From assembly GCF_030580865.1 (NCBI RefSeq), contig NZ_JAUQSY010000002.1:1-64000 (forward strand): DNA of 64,000 nt, given 5' to 3'. The notes beneath the pieces are model-generated. The model saw nothing but the letters and a program-made list of their open reading frames with translations. It was not told where the DNA came from and made no database searches. The first letter of the stretch is position 1. Every line of letters starts with the position of its first letter. Shown piece by piece: positions 17,215 through 26,271 of this stretch. Made by a program: the position numbers and the translations under genes. Source of the DNA: Hymenobacter aranciens (GTDB taxonomy: Bacteria; Bacteroidota; Bacteroidia; Cytophagales; Hymenobacteraceae).

Positions 17215-17279
17215 CTGCTGGCGCGCGTCTCCGACGCGTGCCAGCAATGCGCCAGCGGCTTTCGCCTATCTTCGCGCCC

Positions 17280-18464
17280 ATGATTAAATCGGTTCGCCTC
17301 GTCAATTTCTTCAGCTTCGGCGATTGCACCATCGAGCTGGAGCCGGATTTGAACGTGCTCGTGGGAATTAATGGCAGCGGGAAAAGCAATTTCCTGCGGG
17401 CGTTTCAATTGTTGAAGGCGGGGATGGAGGGAAGGCTGCGGGAGCAGGTGGCGCAGTGGGGGGGAATTGATTCAATTCGCCAAAAGAATTTGATTCGTCC
17501 ACAGTCACACCGTGAAATAGTATTAGAATTTACTGTCGCTGGTGCTGCAATTGGCCGTTGGGATGACGGTTATGAGGGTGATATAATCTACGGCTTTTAT
17601 TTATCAGGTGGAACTGCCGGGGAGTTCAGATTAGATGAATCGATAAAACGCCCAGACGAAAAGGTCTATCTTGACTCATATGGTTCGCATTCGTTCTACT
17701 CTAGTAAAGCAAAAGAAGTAACGGGTTCGGAAAAACGGTATGACCTTGGACAAAAAGGTGAATTATCACTTCCGGCTTTCACCCCGATGGATATGTTCGG
17801 GAATTTTACAAGGCTCTTTTATCTCCTAGAATTATTCGACATCTACCGCCTCTTCAACACCACCGAGGACGCCCCGATGCGCACCACCGTGCGGGCTACC
17901 GGCGTAGATAAACTACTGCCCAACGGCGACAACATGTTCCAGGTGCTGAATACCACCGGCCTGAAATCCACCGCCGCCTACGATGCCATTGAGGCGGGTT
18001 TGCACGATGTGAACGAGCATTTCCAGCGGTTTCGGATGAACGTGTACGGGCAGGGCAGCGTGGAATTTTACTTGCAGGAGAAGGGGCTCGAAACGCCCAT
18101 TCACGCGGCGCAGGTGTCGGACGGCACGCTGTCGTATCTGTGTTTGCTGGTGGCGCTGCACCAGCCGGGGCGGGGGCGGGTGGTCATTTTCGACGAGCCC
18201 GAGCGCAACCTGCACCCCGACATGCTGCTGGAGCTGGGCAAGCAGCTGGAAAAGGCCGGCGAAAGCTGCCAGCTGCTGGTGACTACGCACGCGCCGGGGC
18301 TGCTCAATCAGTTTCCGCTGCGGGCCGTGCGGGTGTTCGAGAAAGACGAGCACAACCAGACCCAGGTACGGCAGTTCACCGAAGCCGACTTTGCGGGCTG
18401 GTACGACACCTTCGCCCCCGGCCAGATGTGGCGCGACGGCGCCCTGGGCGGCAACCGCTACTAG
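17280..18464 (+). CDS. AAA family (AAA_21/OLD-like) ATPase
   Basis: A 394-residue ABC-type ATPase from the ATG at 17280. Walker A is GINGSGKS (29-36), the signature-like segment is VSDGTLSYLCLL, and Walker B is VVIFDEPERNLHP with Asp305-Glu306; a late switch His is in TTHAPGLL. This is the architecture of OLD-type and RecF-like ATPases without a TOPRIM domain. Codons for residues about 62-189 (bases about 17465-17845) are markedly AT-rich and use TTA, ATA and AGA, unlike the flanks. The DUF4276 gene starts three bases after its stop, so the two are surely a unit, probably a defence module. Confidence 0.88.
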   Translation: MIKSVRLVNFFSFGDCTIELEPDLNVLVGINGSGKSNFLRAFQLLKAGMEGRLREQVAQWGGIDSIRQKNLIRPQSHREIVLEFTVAGAAIGRWDDGYEGDIIYGFYLSGGTAGEFRLDESIKRPDEKVYLDSYGSHSFYSSKAKEVTGSEKRYDLGQKGELSLPAFTPMDMFGNFTRLFYLLELFDIYRLFNTTEDAPMRTTVRATGVDKLLPNGDNMFQVLNTTGLKSTAAYDAIEAGLHDVNEHFQRFRMNVYGQGSVEFYLQEKGLETPIHAAQVSDGTLSYLCLLVALHQPGRGRVVIFDEPERNLHPDMLLELGKQLEKAGESCQLLVTTHAPGLLNQFPLRAVRVFEKDEHNQTQVRQFTEADFAGWYDTFAPGQMWRDGALGGNRY

Positions 18465-18467
18465 CTC

Positions 18468-19022
18468 ATGGCCAGGTGCGTCATCTTCATGGAGGGCAGT
18501 CGCCACACCGACAACGGCGACCTGCGCATTGGCTTCGGCCAGCTGCTGCGGCAGGCCGGGCTGCGCCAGCAGCCGCTGATTGTGATGTGCGACGACACCG
18601 CCAACGCCATCCGTAAGTTTGAGCAGGAAACCGACAAGTCCCATTCGGCCTTCGAGCGCATCCTGCTGCTGGTCGATTTGGATGGCCCCAGCGCCAGCCG
18701 CACCGCTTGGCTGGCCGCTAAAAAACTGACTTCGCACGCCGACCACATCTTCTTCATGGTGCAGAAAATGGAGGCCTGGTTTCTGGCGCAGCCGAAGCTG
18801 CTGGCGGATTTCTACAAGCCGAAGCTGACGCACGCGCTGCCCCGCACGGCGCCCGAACAAGTGCTGCACCCCGACCGGGAATTGGAGAAATGCACCAAAG
18901 GCCACGAGAAGAAAGGCAGCTACCACAAAACCAAGCACGGGGCCCGCCTGCTGGCTGATTCGCACCTGCCCACCCTGCAAGCCACCTTCCCCGACGTGGC
19001 CCGGCTGCTGGCTGCCTTGTAA
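18468..19022 (+). CDS. DUF4276 (TOPRIM-like) protein
   Basis: A 184-residue protein of the DUF4276 type. Candidate TOPRIM-like acidic residues are Glu9 (FMEGSRHTD), Asp70 and Asp72 (LLVDLDGPS) and Glu102 (QKMEAWFLA), followed by a His/Lys-rich stretch (KGHEKKGSYHKTKHG). DUF4276 proteins are regularly encoded with AAA_21 ATPases. By analogy with OLD nucleases, in which an ATPase controls a TOPRIM nuclease, this is the likely effector. Nuclease activity is inferred, not shown. Its stop codon is followed within 10 bases by the 21-nt array. Confidence 0.82.
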   Translation: MARCVIFMEGSRHTDNGDLRIGFGQLLRQAGLRQQPLIVMCDDTANAIRKFEQETDKSHSAFERILLLVDLDGPSASRTAWLAAKKLTSHADHIFFMVQKMEAWFLAQPKLLADFYKPKLTHALPRTAPEQVLHPDRELEKCTKGHEKKGSYHKTKHGARLLADSHLPTLQATFPDVARLLAAL

Positions 19023-19028
19023 AAGCCA

Positions 19029-19217
19029 CAGTACCCAGTTGGTGCGCCGGATAATACTTTTCGTAGGCGCTCGAATATTTTTCGTGGATGGCCGAACCCA
19101 GTTAGTTCGTGCTCGAATATTTTTCGTGGATGGGCTGATACTTTTCACAGGTGGCCCAACGAAAAACGTCGGCCCGCGAACCAATCCGGTTCACGGGCCG
19201 ACGTTTGGGGTGCGGGC
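19029..19217. repeat. 21-nt repeat array 1
   Basis: Nine contiguous units of exactly 21 nt (starts 19029, 19050, 19071, 19092, 19113, 19134, 19155, 19176, 19197). Units at 19071 and 19113 are identical over all 21 bases (TCGAATATTTTTCGTGGATGG). Others are diverged but keep the period. On the minus strand the units read as 7-residue repeats such as PSTKNIR or GPTFFVG. The array sits between the converging DUF4276 gene and the 163-aa gene at 19220 and is 3' to the latter. Confidence 0.88.
19164..19206 (-). terminator. Intrinsic terminator of the 163-aa gene
   Basis: Arms 19164-19182 and 19188-19206 (19 bases, one mismatch, loop AATCC) form a strong stem. On the minus strand it is followed by a T-run, as expected for a terminator. 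It is built from three 21-nt units of the array. Confidence 0.75.
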
Positions 19218-19219
19218 GG

Positions 19220-19711
19220 CTACTGTTTCGGTTTGTCGGGGCTGTCGTCGGCGTCGGCGTCCTGGTCAAACCGCTCGCTCATCGTGCGCACGAGGTCGGC
19301 CAGGCCGGGGGTGCGGCCTTTGTCGTCCTGCCCGTTGCGGTAGGCAGTGCGGGCGCGGCCCATGGCCGTGTTGCCGGCCACTTTGCGCACGGTTTTCAGC
19401 AGGTCGCGGATGGCGTTGGCTTCGAGCATGAGGTCGTCGGCATCCTCGAAGGTTTGCAGCAGCACGGGGTGCTCGGCAATCATCGCGTCGGTGATGGCGC
19501 GGGTGAGCACGTCGGGGTAGTTGGTCATGAGCTGCCCGGCCTGCTGCACAAAGGCAATGCTGTCGCGGCCCATGCTGGTGGGGGCCAGGCGGCGCTCCTC
19601 CTCGTCGGTGAGGGTGAGCTGGTAGGGCTGCAGCATGGCCTTGGCCTCTTGCAACAGCTTTAGCACGTCTTCTTTGACGGCGGCGGGGATGGGTTTTACG
19701 GCAGGAGCCAT
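19220..19711 (-). CDS. Conserved hypothetical protein, array-associated (copy 1)
   Basis: A 163-residue, helical, soluble protein. It shares with the protein at 26268 the blocks PYQLTLTDEE, MGRDSIAFVQQA, TNYPDVL.RAITDA, a Lys-Thr-rich middle, and GRTPG near the C-terminus; a charged tail (DQDADADDSPDKPKQ) follows. Start at ATG 19711 aligns with the start of the paralogue. The family seems typical of Bacteroidota and its function is unknown. A conserved upstream block and a 3' 21-nt array accompany both copies. Confidence 0.8.
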   Translation of the reverse strand: MAPAVKPIPAAVKEDVLKLLQEAKAMLQPYQLTLTDEEERRLAPTSMGRDSIAFVQQAGQLMTNYPDVLTRAITDAMIAEHPVLLQTFEDADDLMLEANAIRDLLKTVRKVAGNTAMGRARTAYRNGQDDKGRTPGLADLVRTMSERFDQDADADDSPDKPKQ

Positions 19712-20128
19712 CGGGGTAAGGATAAAAAATGGTGAGAGAAAACAAACCGCTGGCCGAGTAGCCAAACGGTCAGCAAGATAGCAGAGAAAACCGAAGATGC
19801 TACCGGCGGGCGTTATTTTTTAATGCCTCCGGGTTAGCCACTTAGCCGGCTGGGGGCGGGAGGGGCCATTTTCCACCCGCTGGCCGCAGTATTTTAAAAT
19901 TAATATGCGCGGCAAATGCACTCCTTAAATCAAAGCAGCTCCTTGCAAACCAGCGCCTGCGCGCATTAAAAGGCGCTTGTGCCCGGTGCCGGCCAACATT
20001 CATATACGCGGGTAGCAGCGTAGCTTTAGCTCCAGAGACTTGCGAATTATTTCGCTCCTCTGCGTCCGCCACCGTGCTACCTTCTGCTGGGGCGGGCTGT
20101 CTGCCTGCCGAGCTTCCCCTTTTTTGCT
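19712..20128. other. 417-bp gap between divergent genes
   Basis: It holds the conserved 5' block of the array-associated gene (about 19731-19804, matching 26767-26843). The remainder is relatively AT-rich with no open frame of note; promoters for the divergent T9SS gene and the 163-aa gene must lie here. Confidence 0.6.
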
Positions 20129-23100
20129 ATGAAAAACCGCTTCTTTTTGCCCTGGGCCCTGGCGGTCCTGTTCCTGTTCGTGGGCCCGCTGGCGGGCCGT
20201 CCGGCCTGGGCCGGGCCGTTGCCCGCCCGTGCCACCCAGCCCCTGGCCGAGGCCCTCAACCCCGACGGCACCCTGCGCGACGGGCTGACCGGCTCCTTCG
20301 ACCCCACCGGCTTCCGCATGAAAATGGCGCCCGATGGCCGCCCCGTATTCCGCCCGACGCGCGCGCAGGGTGCCGGCGATGCCGACTGGCAGGACGGCTT
20401 TGTCCTGCCGGGCAGCGACTGGCCGGTGTACGCCGTAGCCAGCAGCGGCACCGACGTGTACATCGGCGGGCTGTTCAGGGTAGTGGGCACCACGGCGGCC
20501 AACTACGTGGCCCGGTGGAACGGCAGCACCTGGAGCGCCTTGGGCAGCGGCGTGGGCGGCATCGTGCGGGCCCTGGCCGTGAGCGGCAGCACAGTGTACG
20601 CGGGCGGCGAATTCACCACGGCTGGCGGGGCACCCGCCAACTACGTGGCCCGCTGGAACGGCACCACCTGGAGCCCGCTAGGCACCGGCACCAACAGCCA
20701 CGTGCAGGCCCTGGCCGTGAGCGGCTCCGAGGTGTACGCGGGCGGCAATTTCACCACCGCCGGCGGGGCGCCCGCCCGCTACATTGCCCGGTGGAGCGGC
20801 ACCGCCTGGAGTGCCCTGGGCGCCGGCACCAACGACGCTGTGCGCGCCCTGGCCCTGAGCGGTACCGACGTGTACGTCGCCGGCAGCTTCACCCAGGCCG
20901 GCGGGGCGGCCGCCAACTACATTGCCCGGTGGAGCGGCAGCGCCTGGAGCCCCCTGGGCGCGGGCCTGAACAGCGTGGTGACGGCCCTGGCCGCCAGCGG
21001 CTCCGACGTGTACGCCGCCGGCTACTTCAGCACCGCCGGGGCCGTGAGTGCCAACCGCGTGGCCCGCTGGAACGGCACGGCCTGGAGCGCCCTGGGCGCC
21101 GGCGTGGGCACCGGTACCGAAGAAGCCCCGCGCTGCCTGGCCCTGAGCGGCAGCACGCTGTACGTGGGCGGCGACTTCAGCGTGGCCGGCGGCGGGGCGG
21201 CCAAAAACGTGGCCCGCTGGAACGGCAGCGGCTGGAGCGCCCTGGGCGCGGGCACCAGCTACATCGTCGGGGCCCTGGCCCTGAGCGGGGCCGACGTGTA
21301 CGCGGGCGGCAACTTCACCACGGCCGGCCCGGTGGCGGCCCTCTTCATCGCCAAGTACAGCGGCAGCACCTGGAGCACCCTTACCACCGGCCTCAACGAC
21401 GCCGTGCTGGCCCTGGCGGTGAGCGGCAACGATGTGTACCTGGCCGGCAACTTCACCGCCGCCGGGGGCATCGCCGCCAGCCGCATCGTAAAGTACAACA
21501 ACGGCACCTGGACGCCCCTCGGCACCGGCCTCAGCGATGCCGTGTACACGATGACCCTCAGCGGCCCCGACCTCTACGTGGGCGGCAACTTCCTGCTGGC
21601 CGGCGGCATCACCGCCAACCGGGTGGCCCGGTGGGACGGCAGCGCCTGGAACGCCCTGGGCAGCGGCGCCGCTGCCGGCATCGGCGGCACCGCCAACCTG
21701 GCCGTGCGGGCCCTGGCCGTGAGCGGCAGCGACGTGTACGTGGGGGGCGAGTTCACCACGGCCGGCGGGGCGCCGGCCAGCCGCATTGCCCGCTACAACA
21801 ACGGCACCTGGAGCACCCTGGGCACCGGCATGAATACCACGGTATATGCCCTGGCCCTGAGCGGCACCGATGTATACGCGGGTGGTGATTTTACCCTGGC
21901 CGGCGGCGTGGCCGTGAGCCGCATTGCCCGATGGGATGGCAGCGCCTGGAGCGCGCTGGGCGCGGGCGTCAACAACCGCGTATACAAGATGGCTTTCAGT
22001 GGCACCACCCTGTACGCGGGCGGCACCTTTACCACGGCCGGTGGGGCAGCGGCCAACCGCATCGCCCGCTGGAACGGTACCGCCTGGAGCGCTCTGGGCA
22101 CCGGCGTGAGTGGCGGCGAGGTGCAAACCCTGGTGGTGCGGGGCCCCGAGGTGTATGCGGGCGGCTACTTCTCCACGGCCGGCGGCGTGGCCGTGAACCG
22201 CATTGCCCGCTGGAACGGCAGCGCCTGGAGCAGCCTGGGCACCGGCCTCGGCGGCCCCAACGGCGGCGGCGTGTTTGCGCTGGCCGTGGGGGCGGATGGC
22301 AAGCTGAACGTGGGCAGCAGCCTGCTCACCGTGGGCGATGCCAGCAAGGTGACGGCCTACTTCGCCCGCTACACCCTGGCCCCGGTGAACGAGCTGCCCG
22401 TCATCGCGGCGCATAATTTCAGCGTGGCCGAAAACAGTGCCGCCGGCACCGCCGTGGGCACCGTGACGGCTACCGACCCCGAAGGCCAGCCGCTTACCTA
22501 CAGCATTACGGCGGGCAATACCGGCGGCACTTTTGCCATCGACCCCAGTACCGGCGCCATCACGGTGGCCAACCCGGCGGCGCTCGACTTCGAAACCATG
22601 CTCAGCTTCGCCCTGACGGTGACGGCCAGCGACGGCCCGGGCAGCGGCTCGGCTACCGTGACGGTGACGCTGACCGACGTGGGCGAGAACGGGCCGCAGA
22701 CCTTCCTCTACACCACGGCCAGCAGCCCCACCAGCACCAGCCCCATCCCGGTGATGGTGGTCTTCACGGTGCCCGTGACCGGCTTTGCGGCCACCGATGT
22801 GGTGGTGGGCAACGGCACCATCAGCAACTTCGCGGCGCTGAACGGCGGCACCGACTATACCTTCGATATAACGCCCACCGCCGCCGGCACCGTGACGGTG
22901 AACATCGCCGCCAACGTGGCTCAGAACGACACCGGCGACGGCAACCAGACCGCCCAGCAGCTGAGTCTAGAATACGTGCTGCCGCCCTCGGCCGTGGTCA
23001 GCATCGCCCGCCTGCTGCCCTCGCCCAGCCGGGCGGCAGCAGTGACCTACCGTGTCACCTTCACCCGGCCCATCACCGGCATTACCCTGGCCCGGTTCGG

Positions 23101-25468
23101 GCTGACCGCCACCGGCGTGACCGGGGCCAGCATTGGCAGCCTCACGGGGGCGGGCACCACCTACACCGTGACGGTGAACACCGGCAGCGGCAACGGCACC
23201 CTGCAGCTGCGGCTGGCCAGCACCACCGGCCTGTCGCCTGCGCCCAACAACGCGCCCTTTTTCGGCGAAGTGTACACGATAGATAAGGCCGCGCCGACTG
23301 CCACCATCAGCAGTCCGGCCAGCCCGGCCACCAGCACAACACCCGTTCCGGTCACGGTCACCTTCTCGGAGGATGTCGTCGGCTTTGCCGATACCGATGT
23401 AGTGCTGGGCAACGGCACCATCAGCAACTTTGCCGGCAGCGGCGCCACCTATACCTTCGACGTGGCGCCCACCGCCAACGGTCCCGTGACGGTGGACGTG
23501 CCCGCCGGCGCCGCCACCGATGCCGCTACCAACTCCAGCACTGCCGCCGCGCAGCTCAGCATCCTCTACGGCGCGCCCATCACGGCCGTGGTGTGGAACG
23601 GCAGCGTGTCGACCGACTGGTTTGCCACGGCCAACTGGACGCCCGCCGTGGTGCCCAACAGTACCATCGACGCCACCATTCCGGCCGGCATGCCGCGCTA
23701 CCCCGTGCTGGCCAGCGGCCTGGCCGCCGCCCAAATCCTGACGCTGGCCCCCGGTGGCAGCCTGGGGCAAAGCGGCGGCACGCTCGAGCTAAGCACGGGC
23801 TGGGCTAACGACGGCACGTTCGCTGCCACCGGCGGTTTGGTTAGCTTCAACAGCGCCCAGAGCTTCGCCAGCATCACCGGCAGCAGCCTCAGCACCTTCT
23901 GGAACCTGACCGTGGGCGGGGCCGGCGTGCTGCAAAACCCCAACCCCGGCGGGGTGGCCGTGCGGCGCGTGCTGCAGCTCAACAGCTTCTTCGTGACCGT
24001 TAATAACCCGTTCACTCTGCTTTCGGATGCCGACGGCACGGCGATGGTGGTGCATAATGGCGGCAACCTTTTCGGCCGCGTGACGGTGCAGCGCTACGTG
24101 GCGCCCGACCGCAACGCCGGCCGGGGCTACCGCCACCTGTCGGCCCCCGTAAGCAACGGCACCGTGGCCGACCTGGCCGTGCCCGGCGCCACCCCGGTAG
24201 TGAATACCGCCTACAATACCAGCGCCACGCCCGGCCTGGTCGCGCCGTTCCCGACCGTGTACGGCTACGACCAGGCTCGCCTCGCCACCGCCACCAACAA
24301 CCTCGCGGCCTTCGACAAAGGCTGGGCCTCGCCCGCCGCCCTCACCGATGCCCTCACCCCCGGCCGCGCCTACACTGTGAACCTGCCCGCCGCCAGCACC
24401 CTCACGTTCGCGGGCAACCTCACCACCGGCGACCTCCCCCAAACCCTGACCCGCAACGCCGACGCCACCGCCGCCGAAGCCGGCTGGCACCTGCTGGGCA
24501 ACCCGTACCCGGCACCGCTCAATTACTCGCTGGTATTTCCCAGCGAGCGGCCGGGCCTCGACGCGGCCATGTACGTGTATGAAAGTACCAGCCAGTACGG
24601 CGGCATGTACCGCAGCTACCTGCCGCCCGTGGGCAGCGCGCCCGGCATCGGCAACCCGATGCTGGCCATGGGCCAGGGCTTTTTCGTGCGGGTGAGTGCC
24701 GGGCAAACTAGTGGCAGCCTCACGTTCCACGACTACCAGCGCGCCACCAGCTACCAAAACCCCACCTTTCACCGCAGCACCCCCGACCTGCGGCCCCGCC
24801 TGCAGCTCAGCCTGCAGGGCGCCACCGGCCCCGCCGATGCCTTGCAGCTCTACGCCGAAGCCGCCGCCTCATCAGGTTTCGACGCGCAGTTCGATGCCGC
24901 CAAGCTGCCCAACCCCAACGGCCTCAACCTGGCCACGCTCACCGCGTCCGGCGAAGCCTTGTCCATCGACGGCCAGCCGGATTTGGCCGGGACGGTGCGC
25001 ATCCCGCTCAGCGTGGGCGTGCCCGCCCCCGGCCGCTACACGCTTACCGTTAGCGCACTGGATAATGTGCCCGCCGGCACCACGCTCACGCTGCACGATG
25101 CGCTGTTGAACACCCGTACCTTGCTCGCTACCGGTACCACCTGCACCTTTGGCATGACGAGCTACACCGCGCCCGGCCGCTTCTGGCTGAGCGTGGCGCC
25201 CGCCGGGGCCCTGGCTACCGGCAGCCCGGCACTGGCCGCGCCGGTGCTGGCCTATCCCAACCCGGCCCACGGCCGCCTGACGGTATTGCGGCCCGTGGGC
25301 CCCGCAGCGACGGGCGAACTACTCAACTCCCTGGGGCAGAAAGTGCGCGAGTTGGCGCTGCCCGGTGCCGAAACCGTGATTGACCTGCACGGGCTGGCGG
25401 CGGGCGTGTACACCCTGCGCCTGCGCCTCGACGGGCAGACCATTGCCCGGCGCGTGGTGGTAAATTAG
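20129..25468 (+). CDS. Giant T9SS-secreted repeat protein with cadherin and Ig-like domains
   Basis: A 1,779-residue surface protein. A signal peptide (to about residue 29) is followed by thirteen tandem repeats of about 46 residues (about 100-745), each with ARWNGSAWSALGAG, an ALAVSG strand, and VYAGGNFTTAGG, arranged like propeller blades. Then come a cadherin-like domain (about 758-858, AENSAAGTAVGTV), two bacterial Ig-like domains (FTVPVTGFAATDVVV and TFSEDVVGFADTDVVL), a long beta-rich segment (about 1150-1690) and a T9SS type A sorting domain (YPNPAHGRLTV onward). It is predicted to be anchored or released outside the cell; adhesion or polymer binding is inference. The repeats are also near-identical at DNA level and may recombine. 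Confidence 0.9.
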   Translation: MKNRFFLPWALAVLFLFVGPLAGRPAWAGPLPARATQPLAEALNPDGTLRDGLTGSFDPTGFRMKMAPDGRPVFRPTRAQGAGDADWQDGFVLPGSDWPVYAVASSGTDVYIGGLFRVVGTTAANYVARWNGSTWSALGSGVGGIVRALAVSGSTVYAGGEFTTAGGAPANYVARWNGTTWSPLGTGTNSHVQALAVSGSEVYAGGNFTTAGGAPARYIARWSGTAWSALGAGTNDAVRALALSGTDVYVAGSFTQAGGAAANYIARWSGSAWSPLGAGLNSVVTALAASGSDVYAAGYFSTAGAVSANRVARWNGTAWSALGAGVGTGTEEAPRCLALSGSTLYVGGDFSVAGGGAAKNVARWNGSGWSALGAGTSYIVGALALSGADVYAGGNFTTAGPVAALFIAKYSGSTWSTLTTGLNDAVLALAVSGNDVYLAGNFTAAGGIAASRIVKYNNGTWTPLGTGLSDAVYTMTLSGPDLYVGGNFLLAGGITANRVARWDGSAWNALGSGAAAGIGGTANLAVRALAVSGSDVYVGGEFTTAGGAPASRIARYNNGTWSTLGTGMNTTVYALALSGTDVYAGGDFTLAGGVAVSRIARWDGSAWSALGAGVNNRVYKMAFSGTTLYAGGTFTTAGGAAANRIARWNGTAWSALGTGVSGGEVQTLVVRGPEVYAGGYFSTAGGVAVNRIARWNGSAWSSLGTGLGGPNGGGVFALAVGADGKLNVGSSLLTVGDASKVTAYFARYTLAPVNELPVIAAHNFSVAENSAAGTAVGTVTATDPEGQPLTYSITAGNTGGTFAIDPSTGAITVANPAALDFETMLSFALTVTASDGPGSGSATVTVTLTDVGENGPQTFLYTTASSPTSTSPIPVMVVFTVPVTGFAATDVVVGNGTISNFAALNGGTDYTFDITPTAAGTVTVNIAANVAQNDTGDGNQTAQQLSLEYVLPPSAVVSIARLLPSPSRAAAVTYRVTFTRPITGITLARFGLTATGVTGASIGSLTGAGTTYTVTVNTGSGNGTLQLRLASTTGLSPAPNNAPFFGEVYTIDKAAPTATISSPASPATSTTPVPVTVTFSEDVVGFADTDVVLGNGTISNFAGSGATYTFDVAPTANGPVTVDVPAGAATDAATNSSTAAAQLSILYGAPITAVVWNGSVSTDWFATANWTPAVVPNSTIDATIPAGMPRYPVLASGLAAAQILTLAPGGSLGQSGGTLELSTGWANDGTFAATGGLVSFNSAQSFASITGSSLSTFWNLTVGGAGVLQNPNPGGVAVRRVLQLNSFFVTVNNPFTLLSDADGTAMVVHNGGNLFGRVTVQRYVAPDRNAGRGYRHLSAPVSNGTVADLAVPGATPVVNTAYNTSATPGLVAPFPTVYGYDQARLATATNNLAAFDKGWASPAALTDALTPGRAYTVNLPAASTLTFAGNLTTGDLPQTLTRNADATAAEAGWHLLGNPYPAPLNYSLVFPSERPGLDAAMYVYESTSQYGGMYRSYLPPVGSAPGIGNPMLAMGQGFFVRVSAGQTSGSLTFHDYQRATSYQNPTFHRSTPDLRPRLQLSLQGATGPADALQLYAEAAASSGFDAQFDAAKLPNPNGLNLATLTASGEALSIDGQPDLAGTVRIPLSVGVPAPGRYTLTVSALDNVPAGTTLTLHDALLNTRTLLATGTTCTFGMTSYTAPGRFWLSVAPAGALATGSPALAAPVLAYPNPAHGRLTVLRPVGPAATGELLNSLGQKVRELALPGAETVIDLHGLAAGVYTLRLRLDGQTIARRVVVN

Positions 25469-25496
25469 CTGTAACCGGGGCGGTTCTAAACTTTAA

Positions 25497-25544
25497 AAAC
25501 AAAAGCGTCCCGCGTACCAACTGGTACGCGGGACGCTTTTGTTT
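25497..25544. terminator. Bidirectional intrinsic terminator
   Basis: Arms 25497-25518 and 25523-25544 are perfect complements (22 bp, core AAAAGCGTCCCGCGTACC) with loop AACT, with A-run before and T-run after. It terminates the giant T9SS gene. Confidence 0.9.
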
Positions 25545-25596
25545 ATTGGTTTGCATATGGTACTTTGGGCGAATCGAACTTGTCTATTCCCACCTT

Positions 25597-26009
25597 ATGC
25601 CTACGTCAGAAACTACTCCGCGCCACTATTTCGGCGTGATGGTGTCCGGTACTTTCACAGACTTGCAGCAACATCGCACGGCGCTCATGGACGCCCTGCA
25701 AAAGGAAAACTCACTACACGCTAGCCAAGTTGTTACAAGCCATTGGAGAGCATAAGTAAGCCGTAAAGCACGCTCTAGCTGCTTATAAAGAAGCATGGGC
25801 CGATGGTGAACCCTACGTGTACCGCCACGAGCTAAATCAAGCCCGCGCCCTGCTGAAAGAACTAGGAGCCCCCTCCCCAACTACCACCTTACGACCCAAC
25901 GCAGGCAGAAGAATTGCCTTGGGAAGACGAAGTACGGGCAGCCATTGCCCAGGCGCGGGCGGAGAAAGCCGCGAGAGAGTCAGGGCAGGGCAAACAACCA
26001 AGGAGATAG
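25597..26009 (+). pseudogene. Decayed DUF4062-containing gene
   Basis: Three consecutive coding pieces in three frames. The first (ATG 25597) encodes YFGVMVSGTFTDLQQHRTAL, typical of the DUF4062 N-terminus. The second, from about 25715 in the +1 frame, encodes LAKLLQAIGEHK, a stop, then AAYKEAWADGEPYVYRHEL. The third, from about 25890, encodes QAEELPWEDEVRAAIAQARA and ends with TAG at 26007. Most of the domain is missing. DUF4062 proteins are often fused to effector domains and linked to signalling or defence, but nothing functional can remain here. Confidence 0.75.
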
Positions 26010-26060
26010 TTACCGGCTGTCGGCTTTTATTACTGCTCGGCCTTTTGCCAAGCGCTACCA

Positions 26061-26271
26061 ACAAAACGGGTCGGCCGCTGCACGAAATCTGTGCAGCGGC
26101 CGACCCGTTTTATTAGTGGCCCGACGGAAAACGTCGGTGTTCCGACGATTTTCGTCCAAACACCGACGTTTTTTGTTGGACGCCCGACGTTTTCCGTCGG
26201 ACTGCCGACGTTTCGGGTCGGGCCACCGACGAAAAACGTCGGCCCGCCGACCCGAAACGTCGGAGGCTTAG
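26061..26271. repeat. 21-nt repeat array 2 (tandem small hairpins)
   Basis: About ten contiguous 21-nt units. From 26122 on most contain the small palindrome CCGACG-NNNNN-CGTCGG with a different 5-base loop in each (for example GAAAA, TTTTC, AAAAA). Read on the minus strand the units form heptapeptides of the type GPTFFVG / SPTENVG / RPTKNVG. The array begins directly at the 3' end of the 160-aa gene at 26268, as array 1 does for its paralogue, and ends in a terminator. Confidence 0.9.
26063..26111. terminator. Intrinsic terminator at distal end of array 2
   Basis: Arms 26063-26083 and 26091-26111 are perfect complements (21 bp, AAAACGGGTCGGCCGCTGCAC) with a 7-base loop; A- and T-runs close it on both sides. 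Being beyond the array, it would leave the array inside the 3' UTR of the 160-aa gene. Confidence 0.85.

Noticed and set aside
17238..17279. Upstream ATG of the AAA ATPase (17238)
   Set aside because: It would add 14 residues with no similarity to the family; MIKSVRLVNF at 17280 is the standard N-terminus.
19029..19217. CRISPR array
   Set aside because: Units are contiguous 21-mers without unique spacers of constant length and without cas genes nearby.
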